Positions 24,155 to 32,958 of a stretch of 34,156 nucleotides of DNA are shown in pieces. How positions within the stretch are numbered: the stretch's first letter is position 1; the number at the start of each line of letters is the position of its first letter. The translations under genes were made by a program, and so were the position numbers. The stretch is from Defluviitaleaceae bacterium (lineage in GTDB: Bacteria > Bacillota > Clostridia > Lachnospirales > WQUN01). Location of the stretch: assembly GCA_009781765.1 (NCBI GenBank), contig WQVC01000023.1:1-34156 (forward strand), written 5' to 3'. The notes beneath the pieces were generated by a model. It was not told where the DNA came from and searched no databases. It saw only the letters and a list, made by a program, of their open reading frames with translations.

Positions 24155-24877
24155 CTACACTCGGCTCAATAATTTTTCTTTAACGGCCTCAAACTCTTCG
24201 TCGCTTATTGCGCCCATGAGTTTGAGGTCTTTGTATTTTTTCAGTTCATCCGCCATGCTTGCGGGGGCGGCGTCGGCCGGCGCAGGTGTCGCGCGTTTTT
24301 CAACATATCTGTCACAATATTCGCATTTGTTCACGATATTCGCATGAATAATAACCGACGCGCCGCACCCCGGACACTCGCAAACCTGTGAAAGCGGTGC
24401 GTTCGATTTTTCTCCCGCCGCATTTGCGGCAATTTGAATAATCATTTCGCGAACGCGGTTAATTTTTGTTGTAAACGTAAATTTCAGCGATACATTTAAA
24501 TCCGCAGTGCGAAACGAAATTCCGCCGCCGTCGAAAAATCCGCCCCGCGACTCTTGCGCGGCAACCGTTAAAATGTCCTCCAACGGAAATTCAAGTGCCG
24601 GCGCCCATCGCCCGGCCGTAAATAAAAATCGCTTGTTTGAGAAAAAAATAACGCCGGTTTTCTTAGTGCCGCCTTTTCCCTCGGCGGTGCAATCAACGCC
24701 CCATGCGATGAAATATATCTGCTCGCCGGGTAACATCAGGCCGATTGCCGCGTTAATCGAACTTCTCCACATAAGCGTTGATACTTCGCTCATTTCTTCC
24801 GCTACCCTCACCGCATCCTTGACGTTTCGCACCTCTTGCGGCAGGTCTTTCATTATTTGGTCAAATACGCTTGTCAA
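24155..24877 (-). CDS. PH-like / zinc-ribbon / SHOCT protein, copy 1
   Basis: 240 aa, soluble. Residues about 40-150 look like a bacterial PH-like domain (GEQIYFIAWGVDC, TGVIFFSNKRFLFTA, then strands to INRVREMIIQIA). A zinc ribbon follows (C168, C171, C185, C188; CPGCGASVIIHANIVNKCEYC split around its loop). The C-terminus is a SHOCT helix pair (ADELKKYKDLKLMGAISDEEF, 209-238), a short domain often found at protein ends with oligomerising or anchoring roles. The start is TTG with GGGAGGATG 7 bases upstream; an ATG in that site is out of frame. It has its own promoter at 24907-24934. It is a paralogue of 25438-26196. No biochemical function is known to me for this architecture. Confidence 0.88.
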   Translation of the reverse strand: MTSVFDQIMKDLPQEVRNVKDAVRVAEEMSEVSTLMWRSSINAAIGLMLPGEQIYFIAWGVDCTAEGKGGTKKTGVIFFSNKRFLFTAGRWAPALEFPLEDILTVAAQESRGGFFDGGGISFRTADLNVSLKFTFTTKINRVREMIIQIAANAAGEKSNAPLSQVCECPGCGASVIIHANIVNKCEYCDRYVEKRATPAPADAAPASMADELKKYKDLKLMGAISDEEFEAVKEKLLSRV

Positions 24878-24906
24878 AAAACATCCTCCCGATTCTTTTT
24901 CCGAAT

Positions 24907-24934
24907 TTTATACCGGCTTGATGTTGCGTGGCAA
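24907..24934 (-). promoter_or_regulatory. Promoter of PH/SHOCT copy 1
   Basis: On the minus strand: TTGCCA, 16 bases, TATAAA. The paralogous gene has TTGCAA, 16 bases, TAAAAT at the matching place with a similar spacer ending C-C-G-G, so the promoter was duplicated with the gene. Confidence 0.65.
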
Positions 24935-24963
24935 ATATTGCGTACCGAAGCGCAAACCGCTAT

Positions 24964-25025
24964 AAAAAAACCACGGCAAACAGAAACCCGGATACGGCCC
25001 TCCGGAGCGATTCTGCCTGTCGTGG
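24964..25025 (-). terminator. Strong terminator of putative small RNA
   Basis: On the minus strand a 15-bp stem with one mismatch (CCACGACAGGCAGAA with TTCTGTTTGCCGTGG) encloses an inner CCGGA/TCCGG stem and is followed by seven T. The plus strand also shows a T-run (CTTATTTTTTT), so it could work both ways. Confidence 0.88.
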
Positions 25026-25160
25026 CTTATTTTTTTGTTTTTGAGCATTAAAAATCCGGACGTCCGAAGTCGGAACGTTGCCCCTGGCACCGTCGCGCGG
25101 TTGTATACATGGTGTGCGGGCATTGTTCCTGTTTAGCGTTGAGGGGTTGCCTCTTCGCTC
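24964..25160 (-). ncRNA. Putative small structured RNA, about 197 nt
   Basis: A transcript from the consensus-like promoter at 25167-25195 to the terminator at 24964 would be about 197 nt with no plausible reading frame. It would fold into GCG-AA-GAGG/CCTC-AA-CGC near the 5' end, then GGAAC-TGCCC with GGGCA-GTTCC enclosing a CACC/GGTG hairpin, a TCCG/CGGA hairpin, an A-rich linker and the terminator. I tried 6S, SRP, tmRNA, RNase P and common riboswitch hallmarks and recognised none. It lies upstream of PH/SHOCT copy 1, but that gene has its own promoter after the terminator, so a stand-alone RNA is more likely than a leader. Confidence 0.6.
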
Positions 25161-25166
25161 GGACAC

Positions 25167-25195
25167 AATATAACCGAACAATGTTTTGCCGTCAA
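25167..25195 (-). promoter_or_regulatory. Strong sigma-70-type promoter of small RNA
   Basis: On the minus strand TTGACG, exactly 17 bases, TATATT. This is the best -35/-10 match seen in the window. Predicted transcription start is at about 25160. No ribosome binding site or start codon with a usable frame follows. Confidence 0.8.
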
Positions 25196-25239
25196 GCGAT
25201 TTTACGAAAATATATTCGAAAATCGCATGGGTGAATTTT

Positions 25240-25324
25240 TGGGGGCTTTGCCCCCAATCCCCCACCCGCTTTTTAAAAAAAGCGGGGCAAAAATTATCAA
25301 AAATCGCGCTTCGCGCGATTTTTT
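25240..25324 (+). repeat. Composite terminator arm, duplicated copy
   Basis: GGGGGCTTTGCCCCC, then CCCGCTTTTTAAAAAAAGCGGG split by its loop, then AAAATCGCGC/GCGCGATTTTTTG. It points along the plus strand although no plus-strand gene precedes it. The following sequence (GAAGCTGTTCCGGCTT, then GAGGGAATGTGTTGCTGCCGG) repeats what follows the proA terminator, so it probably came along in the local duplication. Confidence 0.75.
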
Positions 25325-25437
25325 GTTGCACAGGCATAGCGAACCCGGCAAAGGTGCAAGAAGCTGTTCCGGCTTCGAGGGAATGTGTTGCTGCCGGTAT
25401 ATGTCCCCGGCGTTCAATGCGCGCTTGGCGCGCCGCG

Positions 25438-26196
25438 CTACAGCCGGCTCAATAATTTTTCCTTAACGACCTCAAACTCTTCGTCGCTGATTGCGCCCAT
25501 GAGTTTGAGGTCTTTATATTTTTTCAGCTCATCCGCCACGCTTACGGGGGCAATATCGCCGGGTGAGGCGGCGACCGGAGCGACCGCCGAAGCGTCCCGC
25601 GTTTCGACATATCTGTCGCAGTATTCGCATTTGTTCACGATATTCGCATGAATAATAACCGACGCACCGCATCCCGAACATTCGCAAACTGCCGAGGCTC
25701 CGCCGGGGCTTGAGCCGGTATTTCCGCAAACCGCATTTGAGGCAATTTGAATAATCATTTCGCGAACCCGGTTAACTTTCGTCGTGAAGGCGAATTGCAA
25801 CGTCACATCCATGTTTGCCGTTCGAAATGAAATTTTGCCGCCGTCATAAAAGTCGCCTCCCGATTTCTCCGAAGCAACTGTCAAAATCTCCTCAATCGGA
25901 CACATAACAAAAAGCGACTGCCATCCCGGAGTAAACAAAAATCGCTTATCCGAGAAAAAAACAAGACCGGTTTCCGTGTCGTCCATGCCGTCTTCTCCGG
26001 TCGCGGTGCAATCGACGCCCCATGCGATGAAATATATTTTTTCGTCGGGCAGAATCATGCCGATTGTCCGTTTAATTTCGCCTTTCCACTTGTGCGTTGA
26101 CGTTTCGTTCAGCTTTTCGGATACCCGCACCGCATCTTTAACGTTGCGCACCTCTTGCGGCAGGTCGCGCATGATTACTGAAAGTTCACTTATCAT
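25438..26196 (-). CDS. PH-like / zinc-ribbon / SHOCT protein, copy 2
   Basis: 252 aa, same architecture as copy 1: N-terminal DLPQEVRNVKDAVRVSE helix, PH-like domain (DEKIYFIAWGVDC, TGLVFFSDKRFLFTPG), zinc ribbon (CSGCGASVIIHANI, CEYC) and SHOCT (ADELKKYKDLKLMGAISDEEF). The zinc ribbon and SHOCT parts are nearly identical to copy 1 even at DNA level, while the middle of the PH-like part differs a good deal. The linker between ribbon and SHOCT is longer and Ala/Pro-rich. The start ATG 26196 has GAGGGGGT upstream; a longer frame to 26331 has no site. Promoter at 26277-26304. Role unknown; stress- or membrane-linked signalling is only a guess from SHOCT and PH domains elsewhere. Confidence 0.88.
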   Translation of the reverse strand: MISELSVIMRDLPQEVRNVKDAVRVSEKLNETSTHKWKGEIKRTIGMILPDEKIYFIAWGVDCTATGEDGMDDTETGLVFFSDKRFLFTPGWQSLFVMCPIEEILTVASEKSGGDFYDGGKISFRTANMDVTLQFAFTTKVNRVREMIIQIASNAVCGNTGSSPGGASAVCECSGCGASVIIHANIVNKCEYCDRYVETRDASAVAPVAASPGDIAPVSVADELKKYKDLKLMGAISDEEFEVVKEKLLSRL

Positions 26197-26276
26197 AAAA
26201 TTACCCCCTCGTTTTTTTAACGGTCGTTTTTGTTTCAGTGCGAAAAAATTTCCGCACAGTTCACAAAGCCGATGTA

Positions 26277-26304
26277 ATTTTACCGGGTTGACGCTTTGTT
26301 GCAA
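26277..26304 (-). promoter_or_regulatory. Promoter of PH/SHOCT copy 2
   Basis: On the minus strand: TTGCAA, 16 bases, TAAAAT, about 80 bases before the start codon. It aligns with the promoter of copy 1 in spacing and flanking bases. Confidence 0.6.
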
Positions 26305-26333
26305 ATCCCGCGAAATTTTCGCAACGCGCAAAA

Positions 26334-26371
26334 CCTATCGGTAACCGGCCGACCACCGATAGGTTTTTTTT
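26334..26371 (+). terminator. Terminator-like hairpin, plus strand
   Basis: CCTATCGGT, a 12-base loop, ACCGATAGG and eight T. It is a perfect 9-bp stem with a long U-tract. No plus-strand gene ends here. It may insulate the ycxB-like/gyrB transcript from plus-strand read-through, or close an unseen small RNA. Confidence 0.75.
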
Positions 26372-26418
26372 GTTTGCGGGGTTTCCGGAGGTCGCCATTT
26401 TCGTACGAGTAAATGCTT

Positions 26419-26464
26419 AAAAAGCCGCGATTCGCCGAATAACCGGTTGAAATTGCGGCTTTTT
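26419..26464. terminator. Bidirectional terminator upstream of ycxB-like gene
   Basis: AAAAAGCCGCGATT and AATTGCGGCTTTTT form a 9-bp stem with A-run before and T-run after, so it can act on both strands. It ends where the promoter of the ycxB-like gene begins. Confidence 0.75.
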
Positions 26465-26466
26465 AA

Positions 26467-26495
26467 TTGCGTAAATCCGGCAATTGTCGTATAAT
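26467..26495 (+). promoter_or_regulatory. Promoter of ycxB-like/gyrB transcript
   Basis: TTGCGT, 17 bases, TATAAT, 28 bases before the ycxB-like start codon. The -10 box is perfect. It may also drive gyrB and hicBA, since no terminator is seen between these genes. Confidence 0.75.
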
Positions 26496-26523
26496 CTGCT
26501 TAAGTTGAAGCGGAGGCGCGACG

Positions 26524-29059
<2,536 letters not shown>

Positions 29060-29070
29060 GGGGAGCGTTT

Positions 29071-29280
29071 GTGCAAAACGAAATAATTTTTATTGTTACG
29101 GAATCATTGGACGGCGGGTATGAGGCGCAAGCGGCGGGACATTCCATTTTTACGCAATGCGATGAATACTCCGAGCTTGCCGAAACCCTGCGCGACAGCG
29201 TGAAGTGCCACTTTGGCGAAGGCAAACAGCCTTCGTTAATCAGAATGCACTTTGTAAAGGATGAGGTTATCGCGGTATGA
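29071..29280 (+). CDS. HicB-like antitoxin, short form
   Basis: 69 aa starting with GTG; GGGGAG lies 6 bases upstream. The sequence (IIFIVTESLDGGYEAQAAGHSIFTQ, CDEYSELAETLRDSVKCHF) fits the partial RNase H-like fold of HicB antitoxins: beta strands, a G-G-Y-x-A core and an amphipathic helix. It lacks the extra C-terminal helix-turn-helix or ribbon-helix-helix that many HicB proteins use to bind their own promoter. It overlaps hicA by four bases (ATGA). Short proteins of this type are sometimes mislabelled in databases as dehydrogenase subunits. It would neutralise HicA by covering its active site. Confidence 0.8.
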   Translation: MQNEIIFIVTESLDGGYEAQAAGHSIFTQCDEYSELAETLRDSVKCHFGEGKQPSLIRMHFVKDEVIAV

Positions 29281-29516
29281 GAGTTCCGCGAGATATAAAC
29301 GCCGAAAGGCTTACAGCCGCGTTAAAACGCCTCGGCTACGTGGTTATAAGGCAAACGGGAAGCCATATCCGGCTTTCAAAAAAATCAGATGAGGGCGAGC
29401 ATAATATTACCGTTCCCAATCACAAGCCTGTAAAAATCGGCACACTTCAAGCTGTTGCATCAGAAGTGTGCCGATTTAATAAGGTGAATTTATCGTGGTT
29501 TTACGGCGAACTGTGA
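29277..29516 (+). CDS. HicA-like mRNA interferase toxin
   Basis: 79 aa. Double-stranded-RNA-binding-like fold of HicA: the N-terminal helix (NAERLTAALKRLGYVVIRQ), then GSHIRL with the catalytic His30, then HNITVPNHKPVKIGTL and a C-terminal helix. HicA toxins cleave mRNA independently of translation. The gene order (antitoxin first) is the reverse of the classical hicAB order but common for short HicB types. The C-terminal third of the gene contains a perfect 15-bp inverted repeat (29434-29477). The pair sits on the gyrB transcript, so toxin and antitoxin are probably expressed with an essential gene. Confidence 0.87.
   Translation: MRVPRDINAERLTAALKRLGYVVIRQTGSHIRLSKKSDEGEHNITVPNHKPVKIGTLQAVASEVCRFNKVNLSWFYGEL
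29434..29477. repeat. Perfect 15-bp inverted repeat inside hicA
   Basis: AAATCGGCACACTTC and GAAGTGTGCCGATTT are separated by 14 bases, all within the hicA coding sequence. The RNA hairpin would be very stable. It could stabilise the 3' end, attenuate transcription or serve as a cleavage target. Confidence 0.9.
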
Positions 29517-29571
29517 TAACCGTTATTCCCTGACCTCGTCGTCGAATTCGCAGACCGCTCACTTGAAAATA

Positions 29572-30354
29572 TCACCCGAACCAACCGCGCATAACTTCAA
29601 GTGCAGCTTTAACCTCCGCTTTAACATTGGCGGGGTTTTTTATTGCGCCCTCGATGCTGATTTTGTCGTTGTAGCCGATTTGTTTTACTGCGCGTACAAA
29701 TTCGTCATACGTACCGGCGGGGTCGTTCGGCGACGGCACCATTCGCCCCGTCGGATACGCTGTGTGCAAATGCAAAACTTCGGGATACTTTACAACATCC
29801 TCGTACGTGTGGTTTTCCATGGCAACGTGATAGCTGTCAATCATCGCGCCCACGTTTTTCAGCCCGAATGTTAATTCAACGGCTTCGGCATAGCTGTTGA
29901 TGATATTCGTTTCCGTTCGGTTCAGCGGCTCGACGGAAATTTTAATGCCGTTTTGACCCGCGTAAACGTCCATAAGCTCAACAATCAGACGCAAATTCGC
30001 CCAAACCTCTTCCCGCGTCGCGCCCTCGGGAATTTTTCGCGCGCCGCCGTTTCCGAAAACGAGGCTTTCGATGCCGAGTTCCGCCGCAAGAGGCAGCATT
30101 CTTTCCAAGTACGCGATAATCCCGTTCGAATCCATGCCCGCGCCGACAATTTTAAGCGCGGGCGGAAAAAATAAATTACACGCGCGGCACGGAATTTTCT
30201 CAAGCTCCTTTTTCAAGCCGGCAATCCCGGACAGCGCGGATAATTCGGAAAACGGCAGTTCAACATAGTCGAACCCCGCTTCCGCCACCGCATCGAAAAG
30301 TGCGCGTTCCTGTTCGTTTAAAAATTTCAAATCCATGCAATAACCGTACTTCAT
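29572..30354 (-). CDS. Sugar phosphate isomerase/epimerase-like TIM barrel
   Basis: 260 aa, xylose isomerase-like (AP endonuclease 2 family) barrel. Expected metal ligands are seen at strand ends: E in ISVEPLNR, D and H in MIDSYHVAME, H in VLHLHTAYPTGR, and E in ISIEGAIKN. N-terminal MKYGYCMDL and DYVELPFSEL match the family's first strands. These enzymes isomerise or epimerise sugars and related ketoses; the substrate is not deducible. AGGAGAG precedes the ATG. It is the last gene of a three-gene minus-strand run (FMN reductase, Sel1 protein, this gene) with gaps of 27 and 37 bases. It converges on hicA without a visible terminator. Confidence 0.87.
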   Translation of the reverse strand: MKYGYCMDLKFLNEQERALFDAVAEAGFDYVELPFSELSALSGIAGLKKELEKIPCRACNLFFPPALKIVGAGMDSNGIIAYLERMLPLAAELGIESLVFGNGGARKIPEGATREEVWANLRLIVELMDVYAGQNGIKISVEPLNRTETNIINSYAEAVELTFGLKNVGAMIDSYHVAMENHTYEDVVKYPEVLHLHTAYPTGRMVPSPNDPAGTYDEFVRAVKQIGYNDKISIEGAIKNPANVKAEVKAALEVMRGWFG

Positions 30355-30391
30355 TTGAATCTCTCCTTATAATGCGAATCCATGATTGCAT

Positions 30392-31144
30392 TTATGTGTT
30401 TGTTTGCCTGCTATACATTTCAGCCCTTGCGATGTCGAGTTCGTTTCGCACTTTCGGCAATGTGAGCCGAGCAAATTTGTTGCCGGCTTCTGTTTGCGTA
30501 AAAAAATTTATTTCAGACTTTTGAAGAAAATTCAGCGCAGTGAGCGTGTTTTTTTCCGTCCCGTGACCGTAAAGCCAGCATTTTCCGAGCCGATATTCAA
30601 TATTCGGTTGTTCGTCATAATCGCCGGACTCGGTAATGTTATGTGCTTCGCTGTACCAAAAAAAAGCGGCATCTTTATCTTCGCCAACGAAAAGACCGTC
30701 GTAATACATGTCGCCGAGTTTATACATGGCGTTCGGATTTTCCCAAAACGCCGCCTGCGAAAAATATGAATACGCTTTCTCGTAGTCAACCGGCACATCG
30801 CGCCCGTAAAAATAACAATAGCCCAAATTGCTTAACGCATACGAATTCGATTCAGCCGCCGCTTTTTCATACCACTCTATGGCTTTTTTATAATTTTGCT
30901 CAACACCTTTGCCGGAATAGTACATAATCCCCAAAAGCAACTTAGCGTATCTCTTGCTATACAGGGGCGTGTCTTTATCCTCTGCAAACTCCGAGAGGTA
31001 ACGCAAAATTAACTGACCTTTTTCATGGGTCAATTCCTCGGTTTCGTTGTCGAGACAGTGTTTCGCAATATCAAACATGGCTCGTTTATGCCCCGCTTTT
31101 GCGAGACTTTCAGCGAGAAGTATTTTGTAATTTTTTTGCGCCAC
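30392..31144 (-). CDS. Sel1-repeat (TPR-like) protein
   Basis: 250 aa, GTG start with GGAGG 8 bases upstream. It contains at least three Sel1-type helical repeats: LLGIMYYSGKGVEQNYKKAI, LSNLGYCYFYGRDVPVDYEK and YKLGDMYYDGLFVGEDKDAA, plus a fourth around YRLGKCWLYGHGTEKNTLTA. The repeats form a right-handed superhelix for protein-protein contacts. No signal peptide, so probably cytoplasmic. No enzymatic motif. It lies between the FMN reductase and the TIM-barrel gene in one transcript. Confidence 0.88.
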   Translation of the reverse strand: MAQKNYKILLAESLAKAGHKRAMFDIAKHCLDNETEELTHEKGQLILRYLSEFAEDKDTPLYSKRYAKLLLGIMYYSGKGVEQNYKKAIEWYEKAAAESNSYALSNLGYCYFYGRDVPVDYEKAYSYFSQAAFWENPNAMYKLGDMYYDGLFVGEDKDAAFFWYSEAHNITESGDYDEQPNIEYRLGKCWLYGHGTEKNTLTALNFLQKSEINFFTQTEAGNKFARLTLPKVRNELDIARAEMYSRQTNT

Positions 31145-31171
31145 AGTTGAATCCTCCTCTGTATTGCGTTG

Positions 31172-31828
31172 TTAAAATTTCTCCAAATCTTTCAGGTGGT
31201 TCATTTCCGGGGCTTTTTTTCCGTCGCGATTTATCGCTGTCATTTCGGCAATTGCCGATTTTAATGCGGCTCGTTTGTATGTCTGGTTCCAACGGCTTAC
31301 CGCGATATAATCAAAAATTCCGGCAGTGCCGTTTGCGCAACCCGTATGCTCGCCGAGTTGGTCAACCGCGCGTTCCATTGCAATAAATGTACTCGGAATG
31401 CCGCCGCCTCCGCCGCCCGCCGCCGCAACAAGAATGCTCGGCTTGTTTTTGTGCGCGGATACGATATCTTCCTTGCCGTTCCACTGCTTAGTTGTTTCGC
31501 AACGCCGCAACCGGTCCCAAAATATTTTCAGCTCTTCGCTGATTTCGCCCCAATAAACGGGCGTGATGTACACAATTGCGTTCGCTTCGGAAACGGTTTT
31601 TTGCAGGTCGGCAAAGCCGTCTTTTTCGCCGAAAATGCATTTGTGTTCCTTGAAGCAAATTCCCCAACCGTCGTGACACATCACACATTTTTTCAAGCCC
31701 AAACCCGCCAACCGTATGGTTTCCGACTCAAGCCCGAGTTCGTCGGCGGCTTCTTGTGCCGCCTCAACAAACGAATAACAAAGCCCGTCCTTTTTCGGCG
31801 TGGCGTTTACGATAAGTAATTTAAACAT
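31172..31828 (-). CDS. NADPH-dependent FMN reductase / flavodoxin-like protein
   Basis: 218 aa. Flavodoxin fold: phosphate loop NATPKKDGLCYSF near the N-terminus, TPVYWGEISEELKIFWDRL in the middle, and a glycine-rich loop (AAAGGGGGGIPST). Four cysteines in CVMCHDGWGICFKEHKC (spacing C-x2-C-x6-C-x5-C) lie after the second helix, as in iron-sulfur flavoproteins and related reductases, so it may bind an iron-sulfur cluster as well as FMN. The start is MFKLLIVNATPK with AGAGGA upstream; a longer frame to 31987 runs over a promoter region. It is the first gene of the minus-strand trio and diverges from the restriction-modification genes. Confidence 0.88.
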   Translation of the reverse strand: MFKLLIVNATPKKDGLCYSFVEAAQEAADELGLESETIRLAGLGLKKCVMCHDGWGICFKEHKCIFGEKDGFADLQKTVSEANAIVYITPVYWGEISEELKIFWDRLRRCETTKQWNGKEDIVSAHKNKPSILVAAAGGGGGGIPSTFIAMERAVDQLGEHTGCANGTAGIFDYIAVSRWNQTYKRAALKSAIAEMTAINRDGKKAPEMNHLKDLEKF

Positions 31829-31868
31829 AGCTTTTCCTCTTTTCTGCGTGTATTTTTTATCCTGCAAC

Positions 31869-31930
31869 AGTATAGCAGTTTTATAATATATACGGAAAAT
31901 TTTATCAATGTACTTTGAATATGCTATAAT
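31869..31930. promoter_or_regulatory. Divergent promoter region
   Basis: Plus strand: TTATCA, 17 bases, extended -10 TGCTATAAT (31922-31930) ahead of the endonuclease gene. Minus strand: extended -10 TGCTATACT (31869-31877) ahead of the FMN reductase. The two start regions are only about 50 bases apart. Confidence 0.65.
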
Positions 31931-31988
31931 CCACAAAAATAATAAAACGAGGGCGAACGTCACAATTTTTGATTTCGGTGGGGGCATT

Positions 31989-32957
31989 ATGCGATATTAC
32001 CTAAAGCGTTGCGGTTATCAGGAACTCGGCAGCGTCACGGACGGCAAGGCGCGTCGCGGGCGTTATTTGCTTATGTCAAAAAAAGTTACGGATTTTTTCC
32101 CGCCCCTTTCGGAAGTACAATTGAACGACAGCACCGTTATTCCGATTTTGCCGTTATACTCCGATAAAAAAGTGTACTGCAAGCTCATTTATCATAACAG
32201 CAAACATGCCGCACCGCATATGAAGAAACAGCATAATGAATATCGCCTGTATCTTACGAGAGATTTGGAAGATGAAAAGCTGTTGTTTTCGCTTAACGAC
32301 ATTGTTGCAATGCGTACGGTTGAAATTGCCGGCGATAATGACGACACTCAAACCGCATACTTATTGCATTTAATACGTGACAACCGCTCGGCTCTTTACA
32401 GGGAGCTTAATGACATAATTGATGCGCATCCGATACGCGGAGGTCACGGTGTTTATGAGGGCGTCATCTCGGAATTTGAAGAGTTGGCAGATGCCCGCCT
32501 GCAAACGAACGACATAGTTATTATTGACGACGATGCCGCTCAACAAATCGAAAAATCCGACATATCAACGCTGTTTAATTCTGTGTCTTTCCGCGATTTT
32601 GTAATGTTCGGATACGAAACGCTTTGCGCGATTACAGGGTCGGTTATTCGTTATGAGCGATTTTTCAACCTCGAAGCCGCACATATACGCCCTAAAAGTC
32701 ATGGCGGCTTGTTTGTGCCGAGCAACGGCATAGCATTGTGCCGCGATATGCATTGGGCTTTCGACAAGGGCTTTGTCACGCTTACAACAGATTATAAAGT
32801 TGCCGTGCATCCCGAAACAAGAAGCGAATGGTTGCGCTCCTTTGACAGCAAGTTAATTCATCTGCCGAAAGACCCGTTTTTCCGACCCGCAATTGAGAAT
32901 ATTGAGTACCACAGAAAACATGTCTACGGACGCTTTCTGACTTCGGGGAGGTTATAA
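31989..32957 (+). CDS. HNH restriction endonuclease
   Basis: 322 aa, start ATG 31989 with GGTGGGGG just upstream. The HNH nuclease motif lies at about 228-260: LEAAHIRPKSHGG (His232), then SNGIALCRDMHWAFDKG (Asn246, His255). The N-terminal 110 residues (YYLKRCGYQELGS, RRGRYLLMSKKVTDFFPPLS, YRLYLTRDLEDEKLLF) look like a separate DNA-recognition domain. The gene is one base from a C5-cytosine methyltransferase, so the pair is very probably a type II restriction-modification system, with this protein as the nuclease. I recognise no named isoschizomer and cannot infer the recognition site. Confidence 0.88.
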   Translation: MRYYLKRCGYQELGSVTDGKARRGRYLLMSKKVTDFFPPLSEVQLNDSTVIPILPLYSDKKVYCKLIYHNSKHAAPHMKKQHNEYRLYLTRDLEDEKLLFSLNDIVAMRTVEIAGDNDDTQTAYLLHLIRDNRSALYRELNDIIDAHPIRGGHGVYEGVISEFEELADARLQTNDIVIIDDDAAQQIEKSDISTLFNSVSFRDFVMFGYETLCAITGSVIRYERFFNLEAAHIRPKSHGGLFVPSNGIALCRDMHWAFDKGFVTLTTDYKVAVHPETRSEWLRSFDSKLIHLPKDPFFRPAIENIEYHRKHVYGRFLTSGRL

Positions 32958-32958
32958 C

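Noticed and set aside
26197-26331. N-terminal extension of PH/SHOCT copy 2
   Set aside because: It lies over the promoter shared with copy 1 and lacks a ribosome site.
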